From Stratiolaelaps scimitus (Eukaryota > Arthropoda > Arachnida > Mesostigmata > Laelapidae), in contig JABWDB010000005.1 in the NCBI GenBank assembly GCA_019614645.1, forward strand, positions 18,589,001-18,653,000: a stretch of DNA of 64,000 nucleotides, read 5' to 3'. Of the stretch, positions 48,201-58,979 are shown in pieces (within the stretch, counting starts at the first letter, position 1; every line of letters starts with the position of its first letter). A model generated the notes under the pieces. The model was not told where the DNA came from. It was given only the letters and a program-made list of their open reading frames with translations, and searched no databases. The position numbers and the translations under genes were made by a program.

Positions 48201-49783
48201 GGCTCCGGCTGCGCCAGCAGCTCCCGCTGAGGCCCCGGCTGCGCCAGCAGCTCCCGCTGAGGCTCCGGCTGCTCCAGCAGCTCCCGCAGAGGCTCCGGCT
48301 GCTCCAGCAGCTCCCGCAGAGGCTCCCGCTGCCCCAGCAGCTCCCGCTGAGGCTCCGGCTGCTCCAGCAGCTCCCGCAGAGGCTTCCGCTGCCCCAGCAG
48401 CTCCCGCTGAGGCTCCCGCTGCCCCAGCAGCTCCCGCAGAGGCTCCCGCTGCCCCAGCAGCTCCCGCTGAGGCTCCGGCTGCGCCAGCAGCTCCCGCTGC
48501 TCCAGCATCTCCTGCGGAGTCTCCCGCTGCCCCAGCAGCTCCCGCAGAGGCTCCCGCTGCCCCAGCAGAGACCCCCTCTGCAGCAACAGAAGTTCCAGCT
48601 GCACCTGCCGATGTCCCACCTGCCCTTCCCGTGGCCCCTCCACCTGTAGAAGCAGCTCCAGCTGCTTCGACTGAGGCCCCCGCAGAGGGACCTGCCGCCC
48701 CTGTGCAGGTTAACGAAGCCCCCGCCGCAGCTCCCGTTGCTCCAGCTGAGGCTCCCGCTATTCCTGCACCGCCCGCAGAGGCCCCAGCTGCACCAGTCGA
48801 AGCCCCTGCGGTCCCCGCTCCGGTAAGCGCGTAGAGTTATCATAATGATGGTAAATGATTAATTCATCACGGATGTTATGCGTAGTCAAATTGTATATAT
48901 TGTCAAGGGATGATAATCACCCGAAATAATTGTGAAATCAATAAAATAAAGTCATATTTACATCGTTACCACAAGCGTATCTTCAGTGAGCTTCGGGATA
49001 GCGATTCGTACCTCTGCCCCTTCCCTCCTAAGATGTAATCCCCCGAACGTTAGCGACTGTTGTTCTGTGTTTGTGACATAATTCTAAACTGCTTCGTGTT
49101 GTGCTGTACGTTTACCTTGAACGTGAGCTTGGTGCCATCATCCTGTCCACTTTATCCGCTACCCTTACCGAGTGTCAGCTTCAGCTTGTCCTAACCTAAT
49201 CCCTAACATCCCGCAGGCGTCTACTGACCTATGTGACGACAAGACCCCGGCGTGTGAAACTGTTCCCACCCTATCGTGTGATGTCGATTCTTTCCCGCCA
49301 CCGCCGCCGCCGTGTGATGCCCCAGAACCCTGTGTCGAGGTTGAGATCACCTCGATCGAAGAGGTTACTGAGGAGAAGAGCGTAGTCGACGAACCGAGTG
49401 CGGAGCACGCGGACGGCACCCAGAACGGCCACGTCGAAAACGAATCAGAGAAGCTTGTCGCGATTTCCGAGAATGGCGGCGGTCACGACACGGAGACGGT
49501 CGCCACACCCCAGGACAGCGCTTCATCTGAGGACAGCCCACATTCTGAGGAGCTGCCGGTCGTGCCCGCGGCCGAACAGCCCGTTAGGGCAAACCAGGCC
49601 CGTCTCACTAAGACCTGCCTTGATGGGGTCAACCCTGAGCATCTGCCTCCGACACCGGCGGATTCGACTCCAGCGTCCGATTCGCCCGTCGAGTCACCAG
49701 TTCCCGATCATCGAACCAATGACGAGAACAAGCAACTGCCTCCTCCCCAAATTGAGCAGCAAGTTGTTGTGGCAGATTCGTAA
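36336..49783 (+). CDS. MARCKS/Akap200-like Ala-Pro-Glu-rich scaffold protein gene (whole gene, isoform A 622 aa)
   Basis: Coding exons are 36391-36504, 37172-37243, 47272-47373, 47716-47841, 47935-48822 and 49217-49783. Every intron is phase 0 with GT-AG ends, so exons can be skipped or swapped without a frameshift. The N-terminus is MGQNRSRQK: Gly2, Ser6 and nearby basic residues fit N-myristoylation plus a basic membrane anchor. The rest is almost entirely Ala, Pro, Glu and Lys, predicted disordered, with a 10-residue repeat block. The last exon is acidic with many Ser/Thr-Pro sites. In known MARCKS-family proteins, including insect Akap200, a myristoylated, Ala/Glu-rich chain anchors PKA or actin at membranes; the N-terminus here resembles my recollection of Akap200. 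I see no Lys/Phe effector domain and no certain RII-binding helix, so function is inferred from architecture only. Confidence 0.7.
37172..37243 (+). CDS. Second coding exon of isoform A (24 codons)
   Basis: The acceptor TTGTAACAG precedes 37172 and the donor GAG/GTATGT follows 37243. Exactly 24 codons, phase 0 at both ends, encode ATDGEIAGGDNSG then VIAVAVGAATE. The next in-phase exon I can find is at 47272, an intron of 10 kb. Confidence 0.75.
37244..42149 (+). other. Intron; no further coding exon found
   Basis: A poor donor-like site CATGGCAG/GTAAAA lies at 39350, after a GC-rich stretch, and could be an unused 5' exon. TA tracts are at 40437-40450 and 41396-41407. An open frame at 41443-41949 is GTG-initiated and lacks support. 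(A (TA)n tract lies just upstream of the exon at 36985-37006.). Confidence 0.45.
42150..42821 (+). promoter_or_regulatory. Candidate alternative 5' exon ending in a perfect donor
   Basis: A (TA)n tract (42216-42256) is followed by GC-rich sequence. An open stretch with a CTG run ends GAGTCGCA at 42821 before GTAAGT. The frame entering the donor is phase 2, which does not match the phase-0 exons downstream, so it is more likely an untranslated leader for the 46711 start than coding. The acceptor at 46708 fits this. Confidence 0.35.
43161..43237 (+). repeat. tRNA-derived SINE head (tRNA-like, probably not a functional tRNA)
   Basis: An A-box-like TGGCTTGGGCGG (43169-43180) and a perfect B box GGTTCGAGCCC (43215-43225) are spaced as in a tRNA. 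The anticodon stem CCGGC/GCCGG has an 8-nt loop, the T stem has 4 of 5 pairs, and the acceptor stem only 5 of 7 with two wobbles. A shorter copy of the same family lies at 47455-47500 on the other strand. An AT-rich tail follows. Confidence 0.6.
43238..46708. other. Intronic/intergenic DNA upstream of the alternative start
   Basis: Two (TA)n blocks lie at 44427-44500. The part from about 46050 to 46700 is GC-rich and may be a second promoter and leader for isoform B, joined through the acceptor at 46708 (CAGCCAGTTAG). Confidence 0.35.
46711..46980 (+). CDS. Alternative first coding exon (isoform B, total 650 aa)
   Basis: ATG at 46711 has G at -3 and +4. It encodes 90 residues ending at CTG/GTGAGA, phase 0. 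The sequence is an Ala/Pro block flanked by two copies of a 10-residue motif SMVAHCVGPL (MAASMVAHCVGPLSTE and MASSMVAHCVGPL). There is no myristoylation glycine, so this isoform should lack the lipid anchor and be soluble. It joins 47272 in frame. Exon 37172-37243 cannot precede it in frame: the two extra G bases before the ATG would create a stop. Confidence 0.75.
47272..47373 (+). CDS. Shared coding exon, Ala/Lys/Pro-rich
   Basis: The acceptor TTCTCTAG precedes it and GAG/GTACAA follows. 34 codons, phase 0: AATPAAEAAKPAEAAKEPVA then KTDSVASPPAAAPE. It resembles the next exon (EPVAKTD against EPAAKTD), suggesting exon duplication. Confidence 0.85.
47455..47500 (-). repeat. Truncated tRNA-derived SINE head in the intron
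   Basis: On the - strand it has A-box-like TGGCTTGG (47495-47488) and the perfect B box GGTTCGAGTCC (47475-47465), with the middle deleted relative to the copy at 43161-43237. It lies in antisense orientation inside the 342-bp intron. Confidence 0.55.
47716..47841 (+). CDS. Shared coding exon, Ala/Pro/Lys-rich
   Basis: The acceptor TTGTTTTAG precedes it and AAG/GTAGGA follows. 42 codons, phase 0, encode APAPAAPAAETKPAEAPKEP then AAKTDPLPPLPTSEPPAASEPK. It shares the KPAEA-KEP-AKTD pattern with the preceding exon. Confidence 0.85.
47935..48822 (+). CDS. Large repeat exon (296 codons) of the Ala-Pro-Glu protein
   Basis: The acceptor TGTTCTAG precedes it and CCG/GTAAGC follows. Phase 0 at both ends. 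It encodes a chain made almost only of Ala, Pro and Glu, with the decapeptide APAEAPAAPA repeated. Codon third positions are variable (GCT/GCC/GCG/GCA), so the repeat is not newly copied throughout. If the donor is not used, the frame continues 3 residues to TAG 48832-48834. Confidence 0.85.
48030..48560 (+). repeat. 30-bp coding minisatellite, about 17 units
   Basis: Each 30 bp encodes one APAEAPAAPA unit. Units stay in register for about 480 bp with synonymous changes and an occasional Val or Ser substitution, then slip at about 48498. Confidence 0.9.
48823..48960 (+). promoter_or_regulatory. Intronic polyadenylation region giving a truncated isoform
   Basis: Reading through the donor at 48823 gives V-S-A then TAG (48832-48834). 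Two overlapping AATAAA signals at 48940-48950 lie about 110 nt downstream. Together they would make an mRNA lacking the acidic last exon. Confidence 0.5.
49217..49783 (+). CDS. Last coding exon, acidic Ser/Thr-Pro-rich C-terminal region (188 aa)
   Basis: The acceptor CATCCCGCAG precedes 49217 and the stop TAA is at 49781-49783. The sequence starts ASTDLCDDKTPACE, then a poly-Pro run (SFPPPPPPCDAPEPC), then a mixed acidic/hydrophobic stretch (VEVEITSIEEVTEEKSVVDE) that could form an amphipathic helix. A long Ser/Glu/Pro tail with SP/TP sites ends QLPPPQIEQQVVVADS. The helix is a candidate PKA RII-binding site only if this is truly an Akap200 homologue. No canonical AATAAA was found within about 500 bp downstream. 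Confidence 0.85.
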   Translation, partial: ASTDLCDDKTPACETVPTLSCDVDSFPPPPPPCDAPEPCVEVEITSIEEVTEEKSVVDEPSAEHADGTQNGHVENESEKLVAISENGGGHDTETVATPQDSASSEDSPHSEELPVVPAAEQPVRANQARLTKTCLDGVNPEHLPPTPADSTPASDSPVESPVPDHRTNDENKQLPPPQIEQQVVVADS

Positions 49784-52700
49784 ATCTTCGCGCTTCACGG
49801 CCCTTGAACATCGAGTCCAGGCTTGGCCAGCTGGACACTCAGTCATAACTGGTCGTAGTATAAACTATATTATAAATATTATAGCTGACACATGATAATT
49901 TTTAAGTTCAGTGATTATTAACAGTAGCCGACTCATGGAAATGTGGCAACAACAAGCGAAGATGGACTGCTAATTCCAACTGCAACCTCCCTGAGCTTAT
50001 GATCCAAATCTGATCAACATTCAATATTACTATGGATTAGGGCGATGGCATGTATGAATTTATCATTAATAATCATAACAAGAATTTTGTATGCGGCGTA
50101 TGAGATATAATTTTAATAATTCTGTGTCTAAGTGTGCCCAAGTAACTACGTGTTGTCGACGAAGGCGTTCGATGACCTATAAGCGGGTGGAATATGGGTT
50201 AACCATGGATAGGATGGTTGATCCCTCTAGAGACACCTCCCACATAGCACATAGCACCCGCGGCGTCATGTATATTTTACGAGACGATCGATGCAAGAAA
50301 AGAATTCTCTAATTTTGTGCTATCCTTTACGTTTACACGATGATAATGCGAGTTCAAAGACAACACGTAACGCATTTGGCTAAATGTAAAAGGTTGCTAC
50401 CATTGATTTCCACGGAACCAAGATGAATATTCGCACTCTCGCGAGCGCTATTCATCGGCGTCGTACCGCAGATCGACCTGCCACTGATACATGGTAGAAC
50501 TATGAAATTTCGAGCCATGAGCCCCAAACAAATGCAACGAACACACACACCTGGCTGCCATCTTTAGTGTAGGGTTGATGGCTCTATTTCGATACGGGGA
50601 GAAAGAACAATTGAACAGACAAAGTAAGAAAGAGTTTGTGCCAGTTGAATTAAGCCCACTAATATATCATGTGCAGGGGGCGAGCATATGATATTCTTAT
50701 TTGAAGTCTAACCGCCGACGTAATCAGAGTGTCGTAATCTTCGTATCAGTTGGACGTGATGAGAGAACAACAAACTAGCCAATCAGTCCAGGTCTCGAGA
50801 AAAAAGGCAGATCGATTAAACATCGTAACGATCGAACGAAGCACATAGCAAAAGGTGGTGCAAGATGGATAACTTGAGTAGTGGCAGAAAAACGACAAAA
50901 AATCTATAAAGAACAATTGTAACAAATGCCATCCTTACGTACTGTGCTGTGAATGCACATATCAAAGCAAAGAGAGAGATAGAGAAAATGAAGATGGATG
51001 CAACAACAACAAAAAATGAAGCGATAACAGAAATGAGCATGCGGACAGGAGGGCGGGGGCCTGCAGCTATGTCTATGCAGACATATGGGGAAATGAATCT
51101 TCATGAATTAAGTAGAAGTATTATTATTATTATTATATAGCTGAGCTGCTGTCTGTGTTGTGACTCTGCTTTTATACTTACGTTCGACTGCTGTTGATTT
51201 CAACCTGATCGTGCTGAGTGTGCCAATCGCGTGGGAACGTTTCTTCTGTATTTAGATATATATATATATATATATGCTCTCACTCTGTCATGTGAGTGAG
51301 AGAGAGAGAGAATGAGAGTAATTTTTCTACAAACAGTATTCCCCCCCCCCTTTCCACATCGAACTGAGACCAATTTTAATATAGAAAAGGATAGCAATTG
51401 TCGACAATGGATCGAAGTATTTTTCGTAACTAAGAAAACAATAGATAAAATCATAAAAAAATTCCCCCATCGTTATTTTACTTCTCGTTTAAGCAAGCGA
51501 GCTTGAACACTTCATTGGGCTCGATTGGGCTTCGTTGACTGCAGCAAAAAGCCGTAACAAATTGGGGTGCCTTCTGCTGAGCAATGCTATTTAGGAATAT
51601 TGTCAGTACTATCTCTATTACTTACATAGACGAGATTTTACACACAAAAAAAACAATATTAATTGCATCATATCAATAATCAAAAACGTCCTCGCTTACG
51701 GCGACGTCGGCATGGCTATCGGCAGACCGTTGATGACTTCGAGCCTCCAGTGATTGGTTCGTCATCCAAAGGCAGAGTTTTCTATGATATAAAATGGCAG
51801 TTTAGCCCGTACTAAGCCCTTAAGCTGTTGATTATTTTCAATGTATCCCTGCCGCAGCCTCCGTTTTCGTAGCAGAGCTATTTGAACGCCATCTAGTCCT
51901 GCTTATTATAGAAATGATCAAAGGCTAAACTCTCTATATATATATATATATGTCAAAGCATAGGCGAACACGGCAATCGGAGTTGCTTGCGTACTACGCT
52001 GCAAAGCTGTCCGGAAATGAAGTATTTCGTCTTGTAATCGAAATCAATCAATCAATTTCGTTAGTATTATGTCCGCTCACCTGTCACGCAAACTGTGCCA
52101 TATGGTGGTACATTTATAATACATAAATAAAGAATATATATATATATATATATAGAACGTAAAAATAATGCGTATTTTTTCTCACAGACCTATAATAAAG
52201 CAATTCTTTCTCCACATGTGACGAAATCGACTATTTGCCTTTTTTGAAAACAACGTATGAACTAATTACGAGTAAAAGAAAAATGTAAATCTTCAGAAGT
52301 ATGACAATCGGTTGATTTTTACAATAGCTTTACTACAGCAAATATTAATAGTAATAACTTTATTGGTAAATCAGCAAGGAAATTCAAGATTGCATCGACT
52401 CACATGTGCGCCGTGCAATGTTAACTGGAGACCCTATAGATTCAAATGTTCATTCAATAGCTCTCTGATGAGATGTTGATATTTGAAACTTCCTAAGTTT
52501 GTTTTGGTTGTTGACCCAGGCGGTTTGTAACGTACGCCTTGTTCATTCGTCTACACCATATTACAATTCCCATGGCCATGTATAACTAGTGCTGTGTCTG
52601 TTTTGCTCAAAGGGCCCTCAAAAATCCCTTTAATGTTAATCTGTTCTACTTATACCCCAATTAACTAAGTTTAACTACAAACTTAATTAATACAAGTAGA

Positions 52701-53014
52701 GTACTACACTACTTATACCCGAATTATGTACACTTTGTAATTAGGAAAGTGTTTAATTGCACGGAAAAGTGTTTAAATGCACGGACTTAAATAATTCTCC
52801 AAAAACAGTAACAAATGTATCGTTCTGACCATTGAAGTGGGATTGCCTTAGCTGTTCTTGCCACATAATCATCAATTCTTAGATATAATAAATATTATAC
52901 ATAAATAATATTATAATATCATACAGTATATATTACATTTAAATGTATTGTAATCGTTTATGATCTAAATAATTTTAAAGCAGGGTATATTTGCCTCGGG
53001 GAAAAACACCCGTA
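49784..53014. other. 3' untranslated/intergenic DNA
   Basis: No supported gene. Simple repeats are (ATT)n at 51120-51137, (TA)n at 51256-51275, 51935-51951 and 52137-52154, and about 10 C at 51341-51350. A 21-bp imperfect tandem lies at 52744-52785 (AAAGTGTTTAATTGCACGG type). Confidence 0.5.
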
Positions 53015-53079
53015 TTGATAAGCAGTGATGCACTATTTATTGAGACTTCGATACGAAGGTTTTCGGCTGATTCTCAGCC

Positions 53080-53388
53080 TTAAACATTTAACGTCCGCGA
53101 GACTTCGATACTGGTGAAAACTATTGCGGTGCGAGGTGTGTCGGTGGGAGCGCACGTGTAGGTTTGGCTTGCGTCTGGTGTTTGAAATACAATTAACGTC
53201 TTCAACGTAAGAATCATGCTGATGCTTTTGTCCCAGGACGTGCACGGGAATCTATTCAATATACATATTACACCTGCAACAAGCAGAATAGGCCCTTCAA
53301 CAGCACACCTCATCTTTGGCCGTTCAAACTTCGATAAGAACATCGTGGCAGGGATGATAAGCCAAGTTTGACGTCTCAGCTCGACCAC
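53080..53388 (-). CDS. Weak candidate terminal exon on the - strand
   Basis: The frame is open from about 53436 to TAA near 53080, reading LISNFVFRILRCVVELRRQTWLIIP and later a hydrophobic stretch (VEGPILLVAGVICILNRF) that could be one membrane segment. AATAAA follows about 45 nt after the stop, so it resembles a 3' exon. The acceptor is unclear and the family is not recognised. The length is within chance. Confidence 0.2.
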   Translation of the reverse strand: MVELRRQTWLIIPATMFLSKFERPKMRCAVEGPILLVAGVICILNRFPCTSWDKSISMILTLKTLIVFQTPDASQTYTCAPTDTPRTAIVFTSIEVSRTLNV

Positions 53389-53436
53389 ACAGCGTAGAAT
53401 TCGGAAAACGAAATTAGAAATCAGCGTTCACGGCAT

Positions 53437-56400
53437 TGTAGGACACCTACAGGACACCGATGCAGGCTGTTTAACGTAATCAGTAGACGAATTCTTAGGA
53501 ATGATTCTATTTGCCTGTCAGCGTATGGAACCTGTTATGGATGAGACGTCCTCACCAACGGTGGCGTAACTATCATGTGCAAAACTACATAAACCATCAA
53601 CGAGCTCAATCGGCCCCGTAAAACGTCGTTGATCCCGGGCAGGTGTTAATGACGTTGTTTCCGGCGGCCATGCTTTTCACAGCCGGCGTGGAGTCATCCG
53701 GCTTATCAGCAATGAGCCTGTTCTGTCATGCATTTAATAATGGAGTCACATTTCCCCGTCCCCACATCCTTGGGCCGATTGCCATCTAAGGCACTTCCGT
53801 GTGTTAATGTGAGCACATAATCTGAATGTAATCAAGCTAACGCGAGGCTGTCACCATGCAGCATAGACAAACTTCCCTACGGCGAGCTACGGTTTTGTCG
53901 CTGTGTTTATTTTAGACCGAAATGTGATGAGCAACATTTCAACACTCAATTTGTCAGATGAGTTTATCACGCAGGAGCTGGCTGGCGTCGTGTTCCGTGC
54001 TACATATATATATATATATATTAATGGTAATGCATGAGGCACCTGAATGGCGCAACAGAAGTGCTAAGCTCTTTTCTAATTGTATTTGCATCGTCGAGAA
54101 CAATTTTGTAGAGACGAATATTCAACCTAGAATATGTCTAGACTTCTTTCGTCTAAATTTGTCTATCTTTGTTCTCATCCCTTTGGTCCATGGGCAACTG
54201 CAGAAAAACAAGTGAAACTCAAACCATTCTACTAAATTTCATACGTTGGCTTCTGCGCCAATTACTGATATTATTATTACTGAATTACTGATTCATATTA
54301 TGTTACTATACAATGTGTAATGACTCTCTCCCCGAAATTGCTGTGGCTTTAAATGTTTACTGCCGAAACTAAACCGCTTTAAAACATTTGCGACATAGAG
54401 GTATACGCACCTCGCGTTTCATCCCAGCTCAGAAGGGATCATTTAGCTGCACAGTGTCTACACACTACACGAGTAGTCTCTGAGCGGTTCGCATTGCGTG
54501 TGTATTTATTGTTATCTGTTTTATAATTAACCTTACTTTTTTTACCATAGACCTCACCTTTCCGGAATGATACTACTGAAGGCTACTCTTAGGACGTCCC
54601 CCCCACGGGCGATGTGTCTTAGAAGTTGTCAAATGTAAATAAATCAAACAATGACACGAATCCGACACCAGTCAGTGACGCTATAAAGTTGCCTCTTTTT
54701 CCCACCACCAAGTACAGCTGATGTGGTCAACGTTAAACATGTCGGTTCCTATACAGGGTGTAAACCACCGCTATGAGAACAATAGTGAATAATTTCGACA
54801 GTCCAGCTGCTTATGTGTATACACGCAGAACATCGGCAGCATTTTGCAGGTCAGCGCGTTCGATCGCGTGAGCACCCATAGGCGCATAGGTGGGTTCTAC
54901 GAACTTTGTTCTATTCAACAGTACTCATCCCGATTTGCACCCCGGCCCAGCATCCGGCTTCAGCCTTCTGTGGAACTCGTCACGTACGAACCTCGTCGTC
55001 TTCCGCCTTTCACTGTATCCTGTGCCCGCTCACGTCCGAAATGTCACTGCCATTGACGCGGCGGTTCTTAAATCGCCACGGCTCGGTAACGCGGTCCCGT
55101 GACTCTGCCGAACGAGCAGACGTTAGCAATAGTCAGCTTTGCGCCAATTCGGCCCCCCTCCGAAAATTGCAACGTTACGTTGTCAGGAACACGCCTGGGC
55201 AGGAATCAACTGTTGTATTTGGTAAGGAACCGTTGTTGAACTAGCGGCGATCCTACATCAGTGGGAGTACATCGAAATGTGCCAACTGATTCGGAGAGCT
55301 GAACGAATTGCCTCGGCTGACGAACCTTGCGGAGCAGCATGCCACGTCTACGGTCATCCTTAGCGTAAGGTCATATGGTCGCATAGTGAAGCAATAATGC
55401 TTGGAGAGAGGTTTTCGTCAGGACATGTATCGCCTCGTGGTTTTCAACAAGATTTCTGGAACGGAAAGGAGAATACTGCATTTCGCAAGCGAAGACGTCA
55501 CACAGAAGACATGACTTGGGGACTAGTATGTCTAATACCAAACGTTATCATATACAGTTCCCGAACGATGGCCATGCTGCAAACAACTTTGAAAAGAATT
55601 GTTAGTCTCATATTGTACTTATATGCATTGTTACGAGTTGCTGTCGATATGCGCAAAACTTAGTGGTGTAAAGGGCCATTCAATGTACAAGGGCTATCAT
55701 TGAAAACTTGTAACCATTTGTAATCTTTTTATTGGCATACCGCCGCCATGTCTCATGGCTAGTTCGTTCGGCTAATAGTGCAATGCTTTCAAATTTAATG
55801 AGGAGAACTTTGATCTCTGAATGTGTCGCGCATATGTTAGTGCTCCCGTTGCCGGCCACACGGTCACTGTTCTACTACTCGAATAATCGTGCCACGCTTG
55901 TTCATAGACGCGGTTTACCCGCTCGAAAATTGTTCACTCGTCGCCCATATGATGCATGATGTGCACAGAGAACGGGAATTGATGTGTGTGCCAGACATAT
56001 GACGGCACTCTGCCGTCGCCACTGACGTAACTGTCAGATTTTTTACGATCATAGTACGAAATCGAACGAAGCAGTGTAGGGTTCCGCCGTTCTCGTTGCT
56101 GCCTTGGGTAAAGAAATCGATTGTGAGGCCGGTTGAGAAAATCGTACCGCTCTGCCAAAGTGTAGCTAACACTCTACGTAACTCTGGGTGTTGTCTTTTT
56201 GTAGCTACCCTTCGTAGTGGGACTAGGTGAAGGCTCGGCTTCATTCCGTCCTCCCTCGGACTACGAGGCAAGTAACCTGGTCATCGAGGATATCACGACT
56301 CAGCCCACCTATAAATTTTTCGGGCTGACCCACAGCCAACATCTAATTTCCACGATACTGCTTTCGGCCTACCACCACGAGAACTTTTCATGTTCCGCGT

Positions 56401-58709
56401 AACCACGACACGAGACGACGATCCGGTCGCCTGCCCCCAAATGCTGGTGCTCGTTACAGTATTATCTGCAAATCTACTGCAACTTGTCTTGCTAAGACAC
56501 ATTTGACTGAATTACCGTACTACGACAAATTCAGCGATGAAGATACTGTGATGTTTCTGCTTTCAATGGTCATGAGGCACATGTACCGTTGATGCAAGGA
56601 ACCTTCGAAACGGAGACATTTGCATCGTTTCCTATGATTTCCTAAGGAAGTCTAACTACTACTTTGTCATGTTGCACATATAACATTACCCATCTTTGTC
56701 GCTTGCTGCTACCCATTCCCACTGGTAACCCTGAAACAACTCTGACACAAGTGCAACTTTGACTAGCAGGCTACCCAGATGGAGCCATCGACCTAATGCG
56801 AAAAACCTGCCGAGCCCTCTGGGGGGTGGGAGACGAAGGTATTAGAGGGGTTTGAGAGTCCCACCATAGTGTTGACTGGACCGCAGCACGCATATGTATC
56901 GGGCATTCCTGAAACTCTCGAACCGAGGAAATAAGGTGGTTCACCAGCAGGTTGCTGTTCAAGAACCGTCTCCCCCTCGCCGCCCCTGTTTAAATCATGG
57001 CGCGCAATCCCTCGACGTCATAGGGATGTGGCGCCCTCTGTTAGGCGTTTACGAAATAGCCACCGTTGGCGGCATAGTATCGAAGGGACTTGAGAGGGGT
57101 TACTGCCGTCACCGCCCGGCCTGCAGTCAGTTCAATTCGTGACTCTTCGATCCGGCCCGTCGCCGTAGAGTTATAGGGTTTCCACTGCTGGGGCTCGTAT
57201 CGGGCGCCAACGATCTATTCAAGCTAGAACACGAGCAATCGCACACTGGCGCTTGCTTCTCGCCCTCTATGAGCGGTCGCAACTGGCCTCCGAGCAGCAG
57301 CAGCAGCAGTGTCGTGAAACAGTGAACGACTTGGTCAGCCTCTTGTTTATCGAGTGCACGTGAACGGGTACACATCTCGGGTCTCGTGCTAACAACAAAA
57401 GTTAGAGTCCGTTTTAGCTCTCGCCGGCCGCACTGTGTTGTGTTCTATGGTAACTGGACGCACGCTAACTGTTTTGAACTTTCGAGTAGCTGTCAAGTGA
57501 ACGTGAATCTCCGAGTGTAGTGTTCATGTCGTGAATGGTTGCGTTTGTATAAAGTCCCTGCCCCCCCCGCCGTCCCCCCAGCGTGAACGGAGCCCGGGTC
57601 GACGCGGTGACTGGCAAATTGCAGTTCGACGATTTCTGCCTATTCGATTCCTCTGCAGCACTCTGTACAGTTGAGTTTGCACTACACCCCATTATATTCT
57701 GGCAGATTCTAACACACATTTGTACGAGCGTACAAATAATTGGAACAACATTCCTGTAGAACATATGAGACCTATTAGAACACATTATTATTATTATTAT
57801 TCGATAATAATGAGGTTGGAAAGCGAGCCCTCATCACGATAAGAGTTAGTGTCTAACGAAAGCTTCCTCTCTCCAACAGACGACAACAACAGAAACGGAC
57901 AACTGATATTTGAGAAAGAAAACCGTTGTCATTCAAAACTTTGAACGTGATAGCGGCAACAGCCATCCCTGCTCATGGGGATGGCGCTATGCATTTTCTT
58001 CAGTATTGTTCTGCATAGATTGCTGCATTTGTCATTCTGTATCTGAAGTTGCGATTGTTAACCGAGCAGGTGACCGACACCCTGCGCAATATCTGTACAA
58101 GAAGACTATCCTAATTACTCATTATATACGAATTAGGAGACGTTGCAGATCAAAAGACAAATATGTCTAACTAGAGCTGTTGCGAGCCAGTGGTTGAAGC
58201 GGTTGACGTCAATTCCGAAATTGAGACACAAGTTCTGTCCTAATGATCTTAGAGAGAGAGAGGCCTTCGCCTTTAGACAGAGATGATTGTGTTTGCCAAC
58301 TTGGTAACTTGTTCAAATTGGTAACTTGTTGTTTCCCGGCGGTCTTCAGTAAGCCATAGGCAACAAATCGTGAACTGTCCTTGGGCTTTTTTCTCTTGTT
58401 TTTGCCGTTAGGAATTGCTTGACATCATGTTCGATTGTCGTAGTTTAGCCGTAGTAGTGTCGTTATGCCAATGCAGAAGGGTGACTGGAACCAAGAAAAC
58501 TAAAGACGTATTTATCATTTGTCGCTCAATTGACCTGCTATTGTTGGCCACGTCTGCGGTGTCTCTTTCTAGTTGTATTTTCTGGTAGTTCATGTATTTC
58601 TGTAACAACTGTATAGTCAGTTACGTCGTTAGGGACACGACTTCGCTTATACTTTCGTTGTGATCAGGTTGTTCCCTTGCTCCCGTTATCCCGCTGCTGG
58701 AAATTCTAG
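53437..58709. other. Intergenic DNA, nothing supported
   Basis: A GC-rich part at 54880-55260 has overlapping open frames in all three + frames without a recognisable product. (TA)n lies at 54003-54021, GCA repeats at 57295-57308, a C tract at about 57558-57570 and (ATT)n at 57785-57800. A 16-bp tandem (TTGGTAACTTGTT) is at 58298-58330. Confidence 0.45.
58191..58204 (+). repeat. tRNA-like A-box head
   Basis: TGGTTGAAGCGGTT, preceded by GAGCCAG, resembles the head of the SINE at 43161. No B box follows. Confidence 0.3.
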
Positions 58710-58979
58710 TCAGTGAACGAAGAGCCGCCTGCGGCCCTAACCAACGAGCTGTGCGACAACTCGCTTTCCTATGTAGCTTTATTTATCTGGCTCCTTCGGG
58801 CCACATCCCCGAGGCAGGCGGCGGCGGCGGCCCAGACGGCGCAGCAAACCCACCTGGGTCCCCAAACATCGGCAGCTATTCGTATCTCAGCAGCTATGGT
58901 TCTTTGGTGCTTGAGCCGTGAGAGTGTGGCGGTGTCAGAGACGGCCGCTGGCAGCGCTCAGGAACAACTTCCAAAAAAG
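58710..58979 (+). CDS. Candidate phase-0 exon (90 codons), Ala/Ser-rich
   Basis: A long pyrimidine tract and ATTCTAG precede 58710, and AAAAAG/GTACTC follows 58979. Exactly 90 codons are open with no stop and phase 0 at both ends: SVNEEPPAALTNELCDNSLS then a hydrophobic stretch (YVALFIWLL), then Ala/Gln-rich QAAAAAQTAQQTH, ending AQEQLPKK. The phase matches the Akap200-like gene, so it could be an alternative downstream exon, or the start of another gene running off the window. It could also be a chance open stretch in GC-rich 5' sequence. Confidence 0.25.

Noticed and set aside
47893..48843. 316-codon antisense Gly/Ser/Cys-rich open frame
   Set aside because: It is a mirror of the APAEAPAAPA coding repeat and lacks any splice or start support.
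54844..55260. Overlapping open frames in all three + frames
   Set aside because: A locally stop-poor GC-rich stretch. No frame shows a recognisable domain or clear splice pair.
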